Assembly: GCA_964507325.1 (NCBI GenBank)
Contig: CAZDQL010000011.1
Span: 1-64,000 of the forward strand
Direction: 5' to 3'
From: CAZDQL01 sp964507325
GTDB lineage: Bacteria; Planctomycetota; UBA1135; GCA-002686595
Length of the DNA: 64,000 bases
Part shown: positions 1 through 9,275 of the stretch, piece by piece
How the letters are laid out: the number at the start of each line of letters is the position of its first letter
How positions within the stretch are numbered: position 1 is the stretch's first letter
Notes under the pieces: generated by a model
The model's input: the letters and a program-made list of their open reading frames with translations, nothing else
Told to the model about the DNA's origin: nothing
The model's database searches: none
Position numbers and translations under genes: made by a program

Positions 1-2
1 AC

Positions 3-728
3 TACTTCCTCGACCACGACCACAGCTCCTACGTCGACCAGTGGGACTGGGAGCGGGTGATCACCGCCGACCAGCGCAACCTGGACCTCCTGACCGAGGT
101 CGTGCAGAAGATCTGGAAGGTCCTGCGCGGCGCCTACATGCACGTCGAAAAGCTGTACCCGCAGCTCAAGACCGACGACGTCCCGGATCCGCCGGAAGAG
201 CTCTACTTCATCCACGCCGAGGACCTCTTGGCGAAGTACCCCGATCTGCCGCGCAAGCAGCGCGAGACCGCCATCCTGAAGGAGAAGGAGGCGGTCTTCA
301 TCTACGGCATCGGCTGGGTGCTCGACGACGGCTACCCGCACGAGATGCGCGCCGCCGACTACGACGACTGGATCACCCCGACCACCTCGAAGGACGGGCG
401 GCCGATGCACGGCCTCAACGGTGACATCCTGGTCTGGAACCACATCACCGAGCGTCGCCACGAGCTGACCTCGATGGGGATCCGCGTCACCAAGGAGACC
501 CTTAAGCTGCAGATGAAGGAAGCGGGGCGCGAGGACGAGCTCAGCCAGCGCTACCACCAGGACATCCTGCAGGACCGGGTGCCCCTCAGCATCGGCGGCG
601 GCATCGGGCAGTCGCGGGTGTACATGTACCTCATGAAGAAGGCCCACCTGGGCGAGGTCAGCGTGACGGTCTGGCCCGACCAGCTGAAGGAGATCTGCGC
701 GGAGCGCGACATCCACGTCTTGGAGTAG
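3..728 (+). CDS. asnA: Aspartate-ammonia ligase, 5' end cut by window
   Basis: Makes asparagine from aspartate and free ammonia with ATP, in the cytoplasm. The frame is open from the first bases of the window, so the N-terminus lies outside; 241 residues are visible of about 330 usual for AsnA. The class-II-synthetase-like fold is recognised by the HSSYVDQWDWE stretch near the start and by the C-terminal GGGIGQSR motif, followed by a KKAHLGEVSVTVWP ending as in enterobacterial AsnA. The next gene is a separate transcription unit on the same strand about 180 bp away. The family call is firm; nothing can be said about its promoter or start. Confidence 0.93.
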   Translation, partial: YFLDHDHSSYVDQWDWERVITADQRNLDLLTEVVQKIWKVLRGAYMHVEKLYPQLKTDDVPDPPEELYFIHAEDLLAKYPDLPRKQRETAILKEKEAVFIYGIGWVLDDGYPHEMRAADYDDWITPTTSKDGRPMHGLNGDILVWNHITERRHELTSMGIRVTKETLKLQMKEAGREDELSQRYHQDILQDRVPLSIGGGIGQSRVYMYLMKKAHLGEVSVTVWPDQLKEICAERDIHVLE

Positions 729-753
729 TCCGCCTCCGCGGCTAGGCACCTAC

Positions 754-808
754 GGCCGAGCGCGCCCCCATCGGACCCATCTCCAGGGTCGGGAAGGGCG
801 CCTCGGCC
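754..808 (+). terminator. Possible hairpin after asnA
   Basis: GGCCGAG and GCGCCC (754-760 and 762-767) pair with GGGCGC and CTCGGCC (796-801 and 802-808), giving a 13-bp stem with one bulged C and a 28-nt loop. No T tract follows, so an intrinsic terminator is only a guess. It lies 26 bp after the asnA stop and before the SPFH gene pair. Confidence 0.3.
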
Positions 809-905
809 GGTGTCGTTCTGGGCCGCTTCTGTGAACGCCGCGGAACTTCCCCATCCGAGCTCGGTTCCAGGACACCCATCCTTTCCCCGGCCCCTTCTGC
901 CTGCG

Positions 906-2339
906 ATGCAAATCCGCACACCAGGCGCCACCGGGTTCTTGGAGATCCTGGCCGTGGCGCTCCTCTGCTCCGTCTTCGTCTACGGAGCCATGGCCCGCAC
1001 CTCGCCCACGGGCACCTTGGTCGAGGTGCACGACCATCAGGTGGCCGTGATCCACGACGGACTGCGCGGCACCCAACGCGCCGTTCTGGCCCCCGGCTAC
1101 CAGGTGGTCCTACCCCAGGTGGAGAGGGTGTACGCCCTGGACCGCAGCCCGGTCGAGCTCGTCATGCAGGGGGCCGAACAGGTCGATCCGAACCGCGTTC
1201 CACGTCTCGTCGTGCGCAGCCGCGATGGATCGAGCTTCTGGTTCGAACGCGTTGCGATCCAATACGGCCTCGACCCCACGCAACTCGACCAGGTCCTGCG
1301 GGATTCCGGCCCGGGGGACGGGTTCAAGGGGGGCTTGGTGAGCGCCTGCGCGCGTCCGATCCTGCGCGACGAGCTGGGGCGCTTCAGCCCCGAGGAGGTC
1401 GTCTCGCCGACCCACATCCAGGGGGCGACCCAAGCGGCTTTGCGGCGCCTCGACGAGGCGCTCGGGCCCCACGGCTTGACCGTCTTCGAGATCTCGATCT
1501 GCAAACCCTCCTTCGACCGCAAGTACGACGACACGATCGAACGGCGCAAGGTGTCCGAGCAGGAGATCGCCAGCCTCGAACGCGAAGCCGCCCTGCTCAC
1601 AGCGGGCCGCGAGGCACGCCACGCCGAGATCCGCGGCCAGCACGAGCTCGCGCTGCGGGAGAGGGAGGCTCAGTGGGCCCACGAGCTGGGGCTCCTGGAG
1701 CGGGAGGCAGAGGCGCTGCAGGCGGGTCAGGCCGACGAGTTGAGCCGCCTGCGGGACCTGCTGGATCTGGCCCTCGCCAAGGCCCGCAGCGAGTGGGGAG
1801 AGGAGCTGGCGCGCTGCGCCCGCCAGACCCAGGAGCTGCGCGACGCCCAAGCCGAGCGCCTGGCGAGCAAGCGGCGCGCGCACGACCTCGAGCTGCTCTC
1901 AGCCCGCGCGCTCTGGACCCGGGAGTTGGAGGCCCTGGTCCGGGAGGGCCAGGAGCGCCAGGCGGGTCAGGAGGCGCGCCTGGAGGCGCTGTGCAACGAG
2001 TACGCCCGCCGCCGCGAAGAGCTGGCCGCCGAGTACGCCCAGCGCACCGGCGCCGCCCGGGAGGCGGCGGTCGCCAGCCTGCGCGAAGCGCGCGAGGAGG
2101 CGCAGTCCGCACGCCTCGCCGCCCGCGCCGGGCGCGACCGCGCGCTGGCCCTGGCGCAGGTCGCCACCCAGAACCACCGCGCCGAGGCGCAGGCCCTGGC
2201 AGCCGAGGTCGACTCCCTGGCCGAGAGCGGTGAGGCCAGCGTGCGCGCGGCGCTGGTGGCGAAGCTCTCCTCGATCGCGTTCGAAATCCTCCCGCTCACC
2301 CGCCCCGCCACCGATCGCTTCGCAGGCAGGACGCCATGA
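906..2339 (+). CDS. SPFH/band-7-like membrane protein with long coiled coil
   Basis: A 477-residue protein. An N-terminal membrane helix (about residues 11-29) is followed by a band-7-like domain (about 30-215), then a very long Glu/Arg/Ala-rich coiled coil. Proteins of this family oligomerise on membranes as scaffolds, for example HflK/HflC and stomatins. The ATG at 906 was chosen because it places the helix at the N-terminus; an in-frame GTG at 810 would add 32 residues with no membrane character. Neither start has a strong ribosome binding site. The gene overlaps the next one by ATGA. Family assignment rests on overall architecture rather than a decisive motif, and the cellular role is unknown. 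Confidence 0.7.
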   Translation: MQIRTPGATGFLEILAVALLCSVFVYGAMARTSPTGTLVEVHDHQVAVIHDGLRGTQRAVLAPGYQVVLPQVERVYALDRSPVELVMQGAEQVDPNRVPRLVVRSRDGSSFWFERVAIQYGLDPTQLDQVLRDSGPGDGFKGGLVSACARPILRDELGRFSPEEVVSPTHIQGATQAALRRLDEALGPHGLTVFEISICKPSFDRKYDDTIERRKVSEQEIASLEREAALLTAGREARHAEIRGQHELALREREAQWAHELGLLEREAEALQAGQADELSRLRDLLDLALAKARSEWGEELARCARQTQELRDAQAERLASKRRAHDLELLSARALWTRELEALVREGQERQAGQEARLEALCNEYARRREELAAEYAQRTGAAREAAVASLREAREEAQSARLAARAGRDRALALAQVATQNHRAEAQALAAEVDSLAESGEASVRAALVAKLSSIAFEILPLTRPATDRFAGRTP

Positions 2340-3910
2340 CGACCCCCACACGCCTCGGCAAGCTGCGCGAGACCCTCGCCCGCCTCGCCGCCGCGTCCGG
2401 CCGCGGCCTGCGCTGGAGCCTGCGTCTCACCGCCCGCGCCGCGTCCCGCGCGCGCTCGAGCCCCCTCCTGCGTCGCTGGAAGAGGCCCCTCGCGCGGGGT
2501 CTGCGCGTCGTCGTCGTGGCGTCGCTTCTGGCGTGGCTGATCGGGGTGGTGGGGGGGCGCTCCTTCGAGCGGGTGCTGCCCGGCACCGTCGGCGTCCGGC
2601 AGGCGAACTGGGGCTCCGGTGTCGAGGAGGTCGACCACCCGCCGGGGCTGTACTTCAGCCCCCCCGGAGCCCACACCTGGCACCACCTGGACGCGCGCAC
2701 GCGCAGCGTGTCCTTCGCCGCGCCGGAGGAGGGCGGCCAGCACCCGATCCTCGAGCTCAGGACGGCCCAGGGGAACGGGGTCGAGATCGCCGCCACCGTG
2801 CTCTACCGCCTCCTCCCCGGGCACGCCCACCGCATCGTCGCCGAGGGGAAGAAGCTGGGGCACGACCTGCGCGTCAAGACCTGCATAGAGCGGGTTCTGC
2901 AGCGGGAGCTGGCCCTGCTCGAGGTGGACGAGTACTTCGACGTGGACCGGCGCCAAGAGCTGTGCGATCGCGCCCTCGAGCGCCTCAACGGGGAGCTCGC
3001 CGCTCACCACGTCGTCGCCGAGCGCATCCTGATCGCCGACTTCCACTTCCCGGCCACCTTCGAGAAGCGCATGCAGGCGGAGCAGCTCTCCAGCCAGACC
3101 GCGCGCACCAACGCGGTCCTGGCGCGACTGGAGGCGCGCAGGCTCGAGAACGCCCTGGTGAAGCAGGAGCTGGGCCGCGCGGAGCAGACGCTGCGCGCCG
3201 AGCTGGACGCCCAGCTCGAGGGGCGCCGGCAGGTCGCCCACTACGCCGCCGAGCGCCAGCGGGTGGAGAACGAGCGTCTGACCCACGAGTCGCAGGTGGA
3301 GCGGGAGGAGCTCACCGCCCAGCTCTACCGGGAGCTCGCGGAGCGGCGGGTGGAGGAGCGCGATCTGCCCCTGGCGGAGGCGCAGCAGGTCCTGGCCACC
3401 ACGGCCCACGCCCTCGATCAGGAGCTCTCCGATCTGGAGCTGGAGCTCGCCGCCGAGCTGGAGACCCAGCGCCAGCTCCACGCCGTCCAGCGCCCCGCGG
3501 CGCAGCAGCACGCGAACGCCCTGGCCAAGCTGGCGCTGGAGCGCCAGGAGCAGGAGCTGGCCGCCGAGTTGGCCCTCGAGTTGGCCGAGGAGCGGGCCCT
3601 GCTCGCCGGTGGGCTCTCCTCTCTGCAGGACGCCACCTTGGAGGAGCTGGGCCGCATCGAGCGCGAGAGCGCGACGACGGTCGCGGAGCTGGTCGCCCAG
3701 GGGCGGCGCGCCGAGCAGGCGGCCGAGGCCCTGGGGGAGGAGCTCCGCGCGGCGGTCCTCGCGAGCCCCGGCGGTCGCATCTACCTGGCGCGCGAGGCGG
3801 CGGCGGGTCTCGGGATCGAACGCGTGACGCTGAACGCCGACGATCCGCGCACCCCTCCTCTGCTCGATCTGGATGCGTTGGTGGCGCTGTTGGTCGGCGA
3901 GGAGCCGTAG
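2336..3910 (+). CDS. Second SPFH/band-7-like coiled-coil membrane protein
   Basis: A 524-residue partner of the preceding gene, translationally coupled through a 4-nt ATGA overlap. A basic N-terminus of about 55 residues leads into one membrane helix (about 58-75). A band-7-like region with the typical phrase GVRQANWG and a segment on non-standard channelled substrates follows to about residue 250, then about 230 residues of coiled coil and a short C-terminal globular tail. Two different SPFH proteins made from one mRNA recall the HflK-HflC hetero-oligomer, but no FtsH gene is nearby. Function unknown; a membrane-microdomain or ring-like scaffold is an inference. Confidence 0.7.
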   Translation: MTTPTRLGKLRETLARLAAASGRGLRWSLRLTARAASRARSSPLLRRWKRPLARGLRVVVVASLLAWLIGVVGGRSFERVLPGTVGVRQANWGSGVEEVDHPPGLYFSPPGAHTWHHLDARTRSVSFAAPEEGGQHPILELRTAQGNGVEIAATVLYRLLPGHAHRIVAEGKKLGHDLRVKTCIERVLQRELALLEVDEYFDVDRRQELCDRALERLNGELAAHHVVAERILIADFHFPATFEKRMQAEQLSSQTARTNAVLARLEARRLENALVKQELGRAEQTLRAELDAQLEGRRQVAHYAAERQRVENERLTHESQVEREELTAQLYRELAERRVEERDLPLAEAQQVLATTAHALDQELSDLELELAAELETQRQLHAVQRPAAQQHANALAKLALERQEQELAAELALELAEERALLAGGLSSLQDATLEELGRIERESATTVAELVAQGRRAEQAAEALGEELRAAVLASPGGRIYLAREAAAGLGIERVTLNADDPRTPPLLDLDALVALLVGEEP

Positions 3911-3926
3911 GCGCGGCGCGGCGCCC

Positions 3927-5084
3927 TCACACCTTGCGCGGCTGGAAGGACTCCTCGCGATCGACCGAACCGCAACCCATCGCGGGGCAGACTCTGCAGT
4001 TCTTGCCGAGCTGGTTGGAGAGGAGCTCCTCGCGCAGCCTCCGGTAGCGCGGTCCGTTCCAGATCTCGGCGAACGGCTGTTCGAGCACGTTGCCCATCAG
4101 CTCGTGCGAGAACCAGTTGGTGCACGGCACGACGCCGCCGTCGGGGTGCACCAGGGCCATCTCCCACGGCGCACGGCACGCCTCGCGCAGGTGCGACTCC
4201 GGCGGCGGGGCAGCGTCCGCGCCGGACTCGGGCGCGGGGGCGCGGGCCTCGGGCGCCGGCGGGGGGGTGAGCTCGAAGTCCTCAGGGCAGCCGACGACGT
4301 CGAGACCGAGCTCCGCGGCGAGCGCGCGCGCGCGGCCCAGGGCGCGGTTCGTGAGCTCCTTGTGCGCGTCGAGGGTCTGCTCGCAGGTCGCGAGGCCCTC
4401 GAAGGGGACGACGTGGCGCACGTCGATCTCCGCCGCGCCGAGCTCGGCGACGAGCCGCACCCAGTCCTCGAGCTCCTCGACGTTGCTGCGCAAGAGCGTG
4501 ATGTTGAACTGCAGCCGCGGTACGTCGGTGCCGAGCTCGCGCTTGCGGTCCCGCAGGCGACGCACGTTCTCGAGCACGCGCTCGAAGCTCGCGTTGCGCC
4601 GGATCGCCTCGAAGGTCCCCTGCGTGGCGCCATCCAACGAGATCGCCACCTGCGTGACTCCACAGCGCAGCGTCACCTCGATCGCCTCCTCCGTGAGCAG
4701 GGTGGCGTTGGTCACGTAGTAAACGTGAGGGATGCCATGCTCGTGGGCGAGGCGCAGCACGTTGGGGAAGTCGGGGAACATCCACGGTTCCGTCGCGCAG
4801 GAGAGGCCGAGCTGGCCCACGTACGGCAACAGCCCCGGCGCGATGCGGCGCAGCGCTTCGAGGGGGATCTCGTCGCGTCCCTGGACGTGGCCGGGCAGGC
4901 TGAAGTGGCACATGACGCACTTCAGGTTGCAGCGATCGGTGAGGTCGATCAGCAGCCGCAGGAAGCGCCCGCGCCCCTCGAGCGGGTCGAATGACCGCAA
5001 CTCGCGCACGGCGGAATCGTCGCGCGGGCGCCGCCCGAAGCGCTGCGCGAGGACGGCGCGCAGGGCGCGACCAAGGCGCGTCAC
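3927..5084 (-). CDS. Radical SAM/SPASM protein, second of a tandem pair
   Basis: A 385-residue radical SAM enzyme, third gene of a minus-strand operon. The [4Fe-4S]-SAM site is C-x3-C-x2-C at C52, C56 and C59 (CNLKCVMC). A C-terminal SPASM-like region carries the PCTNWF segment, the FAEIWNG signature and a last cysteine group (CRVCPAMGC). A Pro/Ala-rich insert of about 25 residues sits between core and SPASM part. The GTG start at 5084 forms a GTGA overlap with the upstream gene. Such enzymes next to glycosyltransferases are often linked to surface polymer loci, but the substrate is unknown. An anaerobic-sulfatase maturase or peptide-modifying role cannot be excluded. Confidence 0.85.
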   Translation of the reverse strand: MTRLGRALRAVLAQRFGRRPRDDSAVRELRSFDPLEGRGRFLRLLIDLTDRCNLKCVMCHFSLPGHVQGRDEIPLEALRRIAPGLLPYVGQLGLSCATEPWMFPDFPNVLRLAHEHGIPHVYYVTNATLLTEEAIEVTLRCGVTQVAISLDGATQGTFEAIRRNASFERVLENVRRLRDRKRELGTDVPRLQFNITLLRSNVEELEDWVRLVAELGAAEIDVRHVVPFEGLATCEQTLDAHKELTNRALGRARALAAELGLDVVGCPEDFELTPPPAPEARAPAPESGADAAPPPESHLREACRAPWEMALVHPDGGVVPCTNWFSHELMGNVLEQPFAEIWNGPRYRRLREELLSNQLGKNCRVCPAMGCGSVDREESFQPRKV

Positions 5085-6454
5085 TGCTCGCCCCCCCGCC
5101 CCAGGACGCGTCTCAGAGCGCGCGCGAAACGCGTGCCCGGTCCGCATCGCGCCGAGCGCTCGGCGGCCTCCTCGAGGTGCGTGAAGTAGTCGAGCAAGCC
5201 GAGCTCGGTGAGCTGGGGGAGGAGCTCGGTCGCCCGCCCGCCGACGGGATCGAGGTCGCGGCCCTCGAAGAGCTCCCAGAGCTCGGGCGCCCTGGACAGC
5301 GCGGCGGGATCCTCGGCCACGGGGGGCGGGTCGTGGGCGATCGAGCACGCGCGGCAGATGTCGTGCACCTCGCCGCGCGCGAGGCCCGCGCGCAGGTTGC
5401 GGTACAGGACGCCGTTCCAGATCTCGGCGAAGCTCTGGGTGCGCAGGTCGCCGACCTGCATCTTCTGCTGAGCGTACGGGTGACAGCAGGGAAACACGCG
5501 CCCGTCGTAGATGACGAAGACCTGCATCGTCGGCATCGAGCAGGAGACGGGCTCGGAGGTGGGCTCGGCCGCCGTAGCCGGCGTTCCGTCGCCGCTCTCC
5601 GCAGCGGCGGGCTGCGGCTCGACCACGGTGGAGTAGGGCCCAGGCGCGATCACCTCGATCCCGAGCTCGCGCGCGCGGCCCAGCGCCTCCGCCCGCAGCT
5701 GGTTGAATCGCTCGGGCTCGTCGATCAAGGACTCGCCGCGTCCCTCCTCCGTGACCGGGATCACGTGCTGGAGCTCGACTACGTCCGCCTCGACCTCGCC
5801 CGCGAGCTCGATGAAGGCCGGGAGCTCGTGCACGTTGCTCCTCATCAGCACGAACTGCAGCGAGAGCCACGTGCGTCCCTCCCGCGAGTAGGCGCCGCGC
5901 TGCTCGTTCAGGAGGTCGATGCGGGCGCGCATCGCCTTCCAGCGCGCGCCGATGCGGATGCGCTCGTAGGTCTCCGCCGTCGCCGCGTCGAGCGACACCT
6001 GGAACAGCGCCACGCAGCGCGCGATCGCCTGCGCCATGCCGGGCTGGTCGATGCGCGTCCCGTTGGTCAGCACCGTGATCTCCTGGCCCGCGTCGTAGGC
6101 GCGCCCCAGGTAGTCCTGGAAGTGCTCCGAGAGCATCGGTTCGCCGCCCATGCCGATCGTCAAGCGGCGGGACCAGGGGAAGACCTCCCTCTCCAGCTTC
6201 TCGAACAGCTCCGGCGGCAGGGACTGGAGTCCCTTGCCGTGGCGATGCTCGCGCGGGCGGTTGTGCTCGGAGCACATGTAGCAGTCGAGGTTGCACCCCG
6301 ACGCGAACTGGACGTAGACGTGCTGCGGGCGGTGCGCGGCGAGGCCCATGCTGCGCTCGAAGGCGTTCGCGCCGGCGCGCTCGTTCAGGAGCCGCGCAGA
6401 GCCCGGCTGTCGCGCTCGCGGCCCCGCGGCCCCACCGGCAGCGTGGCGCGTCAC
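5081..6454 (-). CDS. Radical SAM/SPASM protein, first of a tandem pair
   Basis: A 457-residue radical SAM protein, paralogous to the gene just downstream. The SAM cluster motif is CNLDCYMC with C54, C58 and C61. GMGGEPML follows as the glycine-rich SAM-binding strand. The SPASM-like region has VFPCCHP and FAEIWNG and ends with a CRAC pair; an acidic tail of about 75 residues follows. An Ala/Pro/Glu-rich linker precedes the SPASM part, as in its paralogue. The GTG start at 6454 overlaps the glycosyltransferase stop (GTGA) and has an upstream GGAGGGGAGG ribosome site; a later ATG (residue 36) is possible. The product it acts on is not evident. Confidence 0.85.
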   Translation of the reverse strand: MTRHAAGGAAGPRARQPGSARLLNERAGANAFERSMGLAAHRPQHVYVQFASGCNLDCYMCSEHNRPREHRHGKGLQSLPPELFEKLEREVFPWSRRLTIGMGGEPMLSEHFQDYLGRAYDAGQEITVLTNGTRIDQPGMAQAIARCVALFQVSLDAATAETYERIRIGARWKAMRARIDLLNEQRGAYSREGRTWLSLQFVLMRSNVHELPAFIELAGEVEADVVELQHVIPVTEEGRGESLIDEPERFNQLRAEALGRARELGIEVIAPGPYSTVVEPQPAAAESGDGTPATAAEPTSEPVSCSMPTMQVFVIYDGRVFPCCHPYAQQKMQVGDLRTQSFAEIWNGVLYRNLRAGLARGEVHDICRACSIAHDPPPVAEDPAALSRAPELWELFEGRDLDPVGGRATELLPQLTELGLLDYFTHLEEAAERSARCGPGTRFARALRRVLGRGGEQ

Positions 6455-7938
6455 GCCTCCCCTCCGCCTCGGCCGTGCAGGCCCAGCATGCGCGACAGCG
6501 CGACGATCAGGCGCTGGGAGAACCCGCGTTCGAGCTTCGTGATACGCGCGCTCTTGCGCTCGAGCTCGCGGGCGTGGTGCAGCAGGTGACGCTCGAGCCC
6601 CGCTGCGCGGCGTCGCACGAGCACGTCTCGACAGCCGGACGCTCCATTCGCCCAGGCTGGGACGCGCCGGGGCGCCTCGCCGGCGCGCCGGTAGAGGGCG
6701 ACCAGCTCGTCCGCGTGCTCGCTCATGCGCTTGACGGGCGCGAGCTCCGTTCGCAGCCGGTCGCGGAGACCCGGGTCGGTGCGGAAGTGCTCCAGTCGAG
6801 CCGCGAGGTCGCGCTCGTCGCCGCGCTCGAAGAGCACGGCACCCGTCCCGGAGCCGACCGCCTCGGTCAAGCCCGCTACGTCCGCCGCGACGACCGGCAC
6901 GCCTGAAGCGCGCGCCTCGAGGGCGACGAAGGGCGTGTTCTCGCGCCACAGCGACGGCACGACCAGTACGTCGATGGAGCTGAGCGCGGTTCGCAAATCG
7001 TCCGGCTGGAAGGGCCCGGCCAGGTGCACGCGCGGGTCGCGCGCCGCCGCCTCGCGCAGCCGGGCGCCGTACGCGGGATCCGCGTCGGGATCGCCGCGCA
7101 GCACCAGCCTCGCCTGCGGCCAATCGACGCGCGCGAACGCGTGCAGCAGCAGGTCGGGTCCCTTGTGTGGCAGGAGGCTGCCGATGAAGCCGAAGCGCAG
7201 GCCCACTTCCCGCGCGCTCGGCGGCAGCGGAGCGAGGTCGTCGTCGACGGCGTAGCCCAGGAGCTCGATGCGCTCGGAGTGCCCGTTCCCGACGAGGACG
7301 TCGCGCAGGGCGCGCGAGGGTGAGACGAGCAGGTCGGCCAGCTCGAAGCTCTCGCGCAGGAATACGGGTCGCGAGCGGGCGGAGGCGAGCTCGACTCCGT
7401 CTCCCTCTTCTCCGCCATCCGCCTGGTCGTACCCGAAGGCGGCGCTCTCCTCCATGCAGGTGACGCAGCGCTCGACCTCGGCTGGCCCGTCGCACAGCTC
7501 GCCGTCGGTGCGCAGGAGGGTCGCGCGCGGACAGACGGGCCAGAAGTCGAACAGCTGCAGGACCGTGGGTACGCCCCGCAGCCAGGCTTCCTCGAGCACC
7601 CCGGCGCCGACGTAGGCGAGGTGACAGATGTGGACCACATCCGGCGGGTCCTCCTCGATGAAGCGCCCGAAACGCGAGGCCACGAAGGGGTCGTAGTACT
7701 CGCCGAGCACTCGGTCCGGATGGAGCGGTGGCGTGGCCGTCACGTAGCGCGTGGGGATCCCCCCGGGCGCTTCGTCGGCCTCGCGGTAGCGCGGCGTCTC
7801 GTCGAAGCACGGCTCGGACGTGAAAACACGCACCGCGTGGCCGCGTTCGATCAACGCTCTGGCTACACGCTGAACGTTGAGCTCAGTGCCGCTCAGGAAG
7901 CGCGGCGGGAACTGGTGCACGACGAGGACGACCCTCAC
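6451..7938 (-). CDS. GT4-family glycosyltransferase with C-terminal helical tail
   Basis: A 495-residue GT-B fold glycosyltransferase, first gene of the minus-strand operon with the two radical SAM proteins. The N-terminal domain opens with VVLVVHQFPP and a GTELNVQRVARAL segment; the C-terminal domain has GFIGSLLPHKG and the E-x7-E-like region around residues 340-355 (NTPFVALEARASGVPVV), as in GT4 enzymes. A cysteine group (C136, CVTC) lies between the domains. About 70 extra residues at the C-terminus look helical. The start is GTG. The donor and acceptor sugars cannot be read from sequence; the divergent GT4 gene 53 bp away suggests a shared polymer pathway. Confidence 0.85.
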   Translation of the reverse strand: MRVVLVVHQFPPRFLSGTELNVQRVARALIERGHAVRVFTSEPCFDETPRYREADEAPGGIPTRYVTATPPLHPDRVLGEYYDPFVASRFGRFIEEDPPDVVHICHLAYVGAGVLEEAWLRGVPTVLQLFDFWPVCPRATLLRTDGELCDGPAEVERCVTCMEESAAFGYDQADGGEEGDGVELASARSRPVFLRESFELADLLVSPSRALRDVLVGNGHSERIELLGYAVDDDLAPLPPSAREVGLRFGFIGSLLPHKGPDLLLHAFARVDWPQARLVLRGDPDADPAYGARLREAAARDPRVHLAGPFQPDDLRTALSSIDVLVVPSLWRENTPFVALEARASGVPVVAADVAGLTEAVGSGTGAVLFERGDERDLAARLEHFRTDPGLRDRLRTELAPVKRMSEHADELVALYRRAGEAPRRVPAWANGASGCRDVLVRRRAAGLERHLLHHARELERKSARITKLERGFSQRLIVALSRMLGLHGRGGGEA

Positions 7939-7991
7939 GCAGCGATGCTACCCTGGAGTCCGGCCCCGGGAGGGTGCCTTTTACCTAGCCG

Positions 7992-9275
7992 ATGAGAGTC
8001 CTCCTCATCTCCCACTACTTCCTGCCGTACAGCGTGGGCGGGACCGAGGAGTACGCGTTCCTCCTGGCGCGCGAGCTCGTCCGCCGCGGCCATACGGCGC
8101 ACGTCTTCCACGGCATCCTCGACGACCCGGAGCTCGGCGAGGAGGAGCTCCGCGAGCACGAGTACGAAGGCGTCCCGTGCACGGGCGTCTCGGCCGACCT
8201 CTGCAGTATCGACGACTTCTCGGGCACCTGGCGGCGCGCGGCGGTCGACCGCGCGTTCGCGCGCTTCCTCGCAGGCCGCGTTTTCGACCTCGCCCACGTG
8301 CAGCACCTGACCCGGCTGTCGCTGGGGATCGTGGAGCAGCTGCGCGCCCGGGGCATCCCGGTCCTGATCACGCTGCACGACTACTGGATGCAGTGTGCGC
8401 TCGGCCAGCGCGTCCAGCGCGATGGCTCCGTCTGCCAGGAGGTGGAGTTGGAGCGCTGCGCGCGCTGCATGGCCGAGGACGTCGACTTCCTCGATCGACG
8501 CAAGCCGGCGTTCGGCCGGCTGCGGCTCCTCGGACGCGCGGGCACCCGCGCCCGGCACCTGCGCAAGATCCGCGAACGCCGCGCAGAGATGCTGAGCGTG
8601 CTCGACGCAGCCGACGGCGTGGTGACCGCCAGCCGGTACGTGCGCGAGAGCTTCCGGACGTTCGGCGTCGAGCGCGAGATAAAGCTGGCGCTCTACGGCG
8701 TCGACCACGCGCTGCGCAACGGTGATGGGGGCTCTCCCGCCGAGAGCCTTCGCTTCGGCTTCCTGGGCCGCCTGGCGCCGACCAAGGGGCTCGACGTCTT
8801 GTCGGAGGCCTTCGTGCGCGTGCGCGGGAACGCGCGCCTCGTCCTGCACGGCGCAGGCGAGCCCGACGAGGAGCGGCGCGCGCGCGAGCTCGCCGCGGCC
8901 GACCCGCGCGTGAGCTTCGAGGGCGGCTTCGCCCGCGACGAGCTGGCCACGATCTACGCGGGATTCGACGTGCAGATCGTGCCCTCGACGTGGTTCGAAT
9001 GCTCGCCACTCGTGCTGCAGTACGCCTACCTGTTCCGCACGCCGCTGGTCGTCTCGGCGGTCGGCGCCCTCCAGGAGGTCGCGTCCACCACGGGCGGGGT
9101 CGTGGCATTCCGGCCGGGGGACCCCGCCGACCTCGCCGCCCGCCTGCAGGAGCTCGTCGACCAACCGGAGCGAGTCGCGGAGCTGCGCGCCGCGCTTCCA
9201 CCACCACGGCCGCTCGAGGAGCACATCGACGAGCTCTTGAGCATCTACGAGGAGGTCCGGGAACCGGCGCCGTGA
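7992..9275 (+). CDS. GT4-family glycosyltransferase
   Basis: A 427-residue GT-B glycosyltransferase. It opens with the strand VLLISHYFLPYSVGGTEEYA and has the second-domain strand FGFLGRLAPTKGLD. The E-x7-E region lies near WFECSPLVLQYAY (about residues 335-350). A CARC pair stands between the two domains, in the same place as in the divergent GT4 gene, so the two are probably related. It is transcribed away from that gene and overlaps the following GT2 gene by GTGA. Role in glycan or surface polymer assembly is inferred from the locus. Confidence 0.87.
   Translation: MRVLLISHYFLPYSVGGTEEYAFLLARELVRRGHTAHVFHGILDDPELGEEELREHEYEGVPCTGVSADLCSIDDFSGTWRRAAVDRAFARFLAGRVFDLAHVQHLTRLSLGIVEQLRARGIPVLITLHDYWMQCALGQRVQRDGSVCQEVELERCARCMAEDVDFLDRRKPAFGRLRLLGRAGTRARHLRKIRERRAEMLSVLDAADGVVTASRYVRESFRTFGVEREIKLALYGVDHALRNGDGGSPAESLRFGFLGRLAPTKGLDVLSEAFVRVRGNARLVLHGAGEPDEERRARELAAADPRVSFEGGFARDELATIYAGFDVQIVPSTWFECSPLVLQYAYLFRTPLVVSAVGALQEVASTTGGVVAFRPGDPADLAARLQELVDQPERVAELRAALPPPRPLEEHIDELLSIYEEVREPAP

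Noticed and set aside
3927..6296. A 789-codon frame that could be read as one double-length radical SAM protein
   Set aside because: Only the part after 5084 reads as radical SAM; the upstream half is a shadow of the neighbouring paralogue in another frame.
5081..7810. A 909-codon frame that could be read as a glycosyltransferase-radical SAM fusion
   Set aside because: Its first half is out of frame with the real glycosyltransferase and has no domain pattern. The GTG at 6454 with a GTGA overlap gives a clean radical SAM protein.
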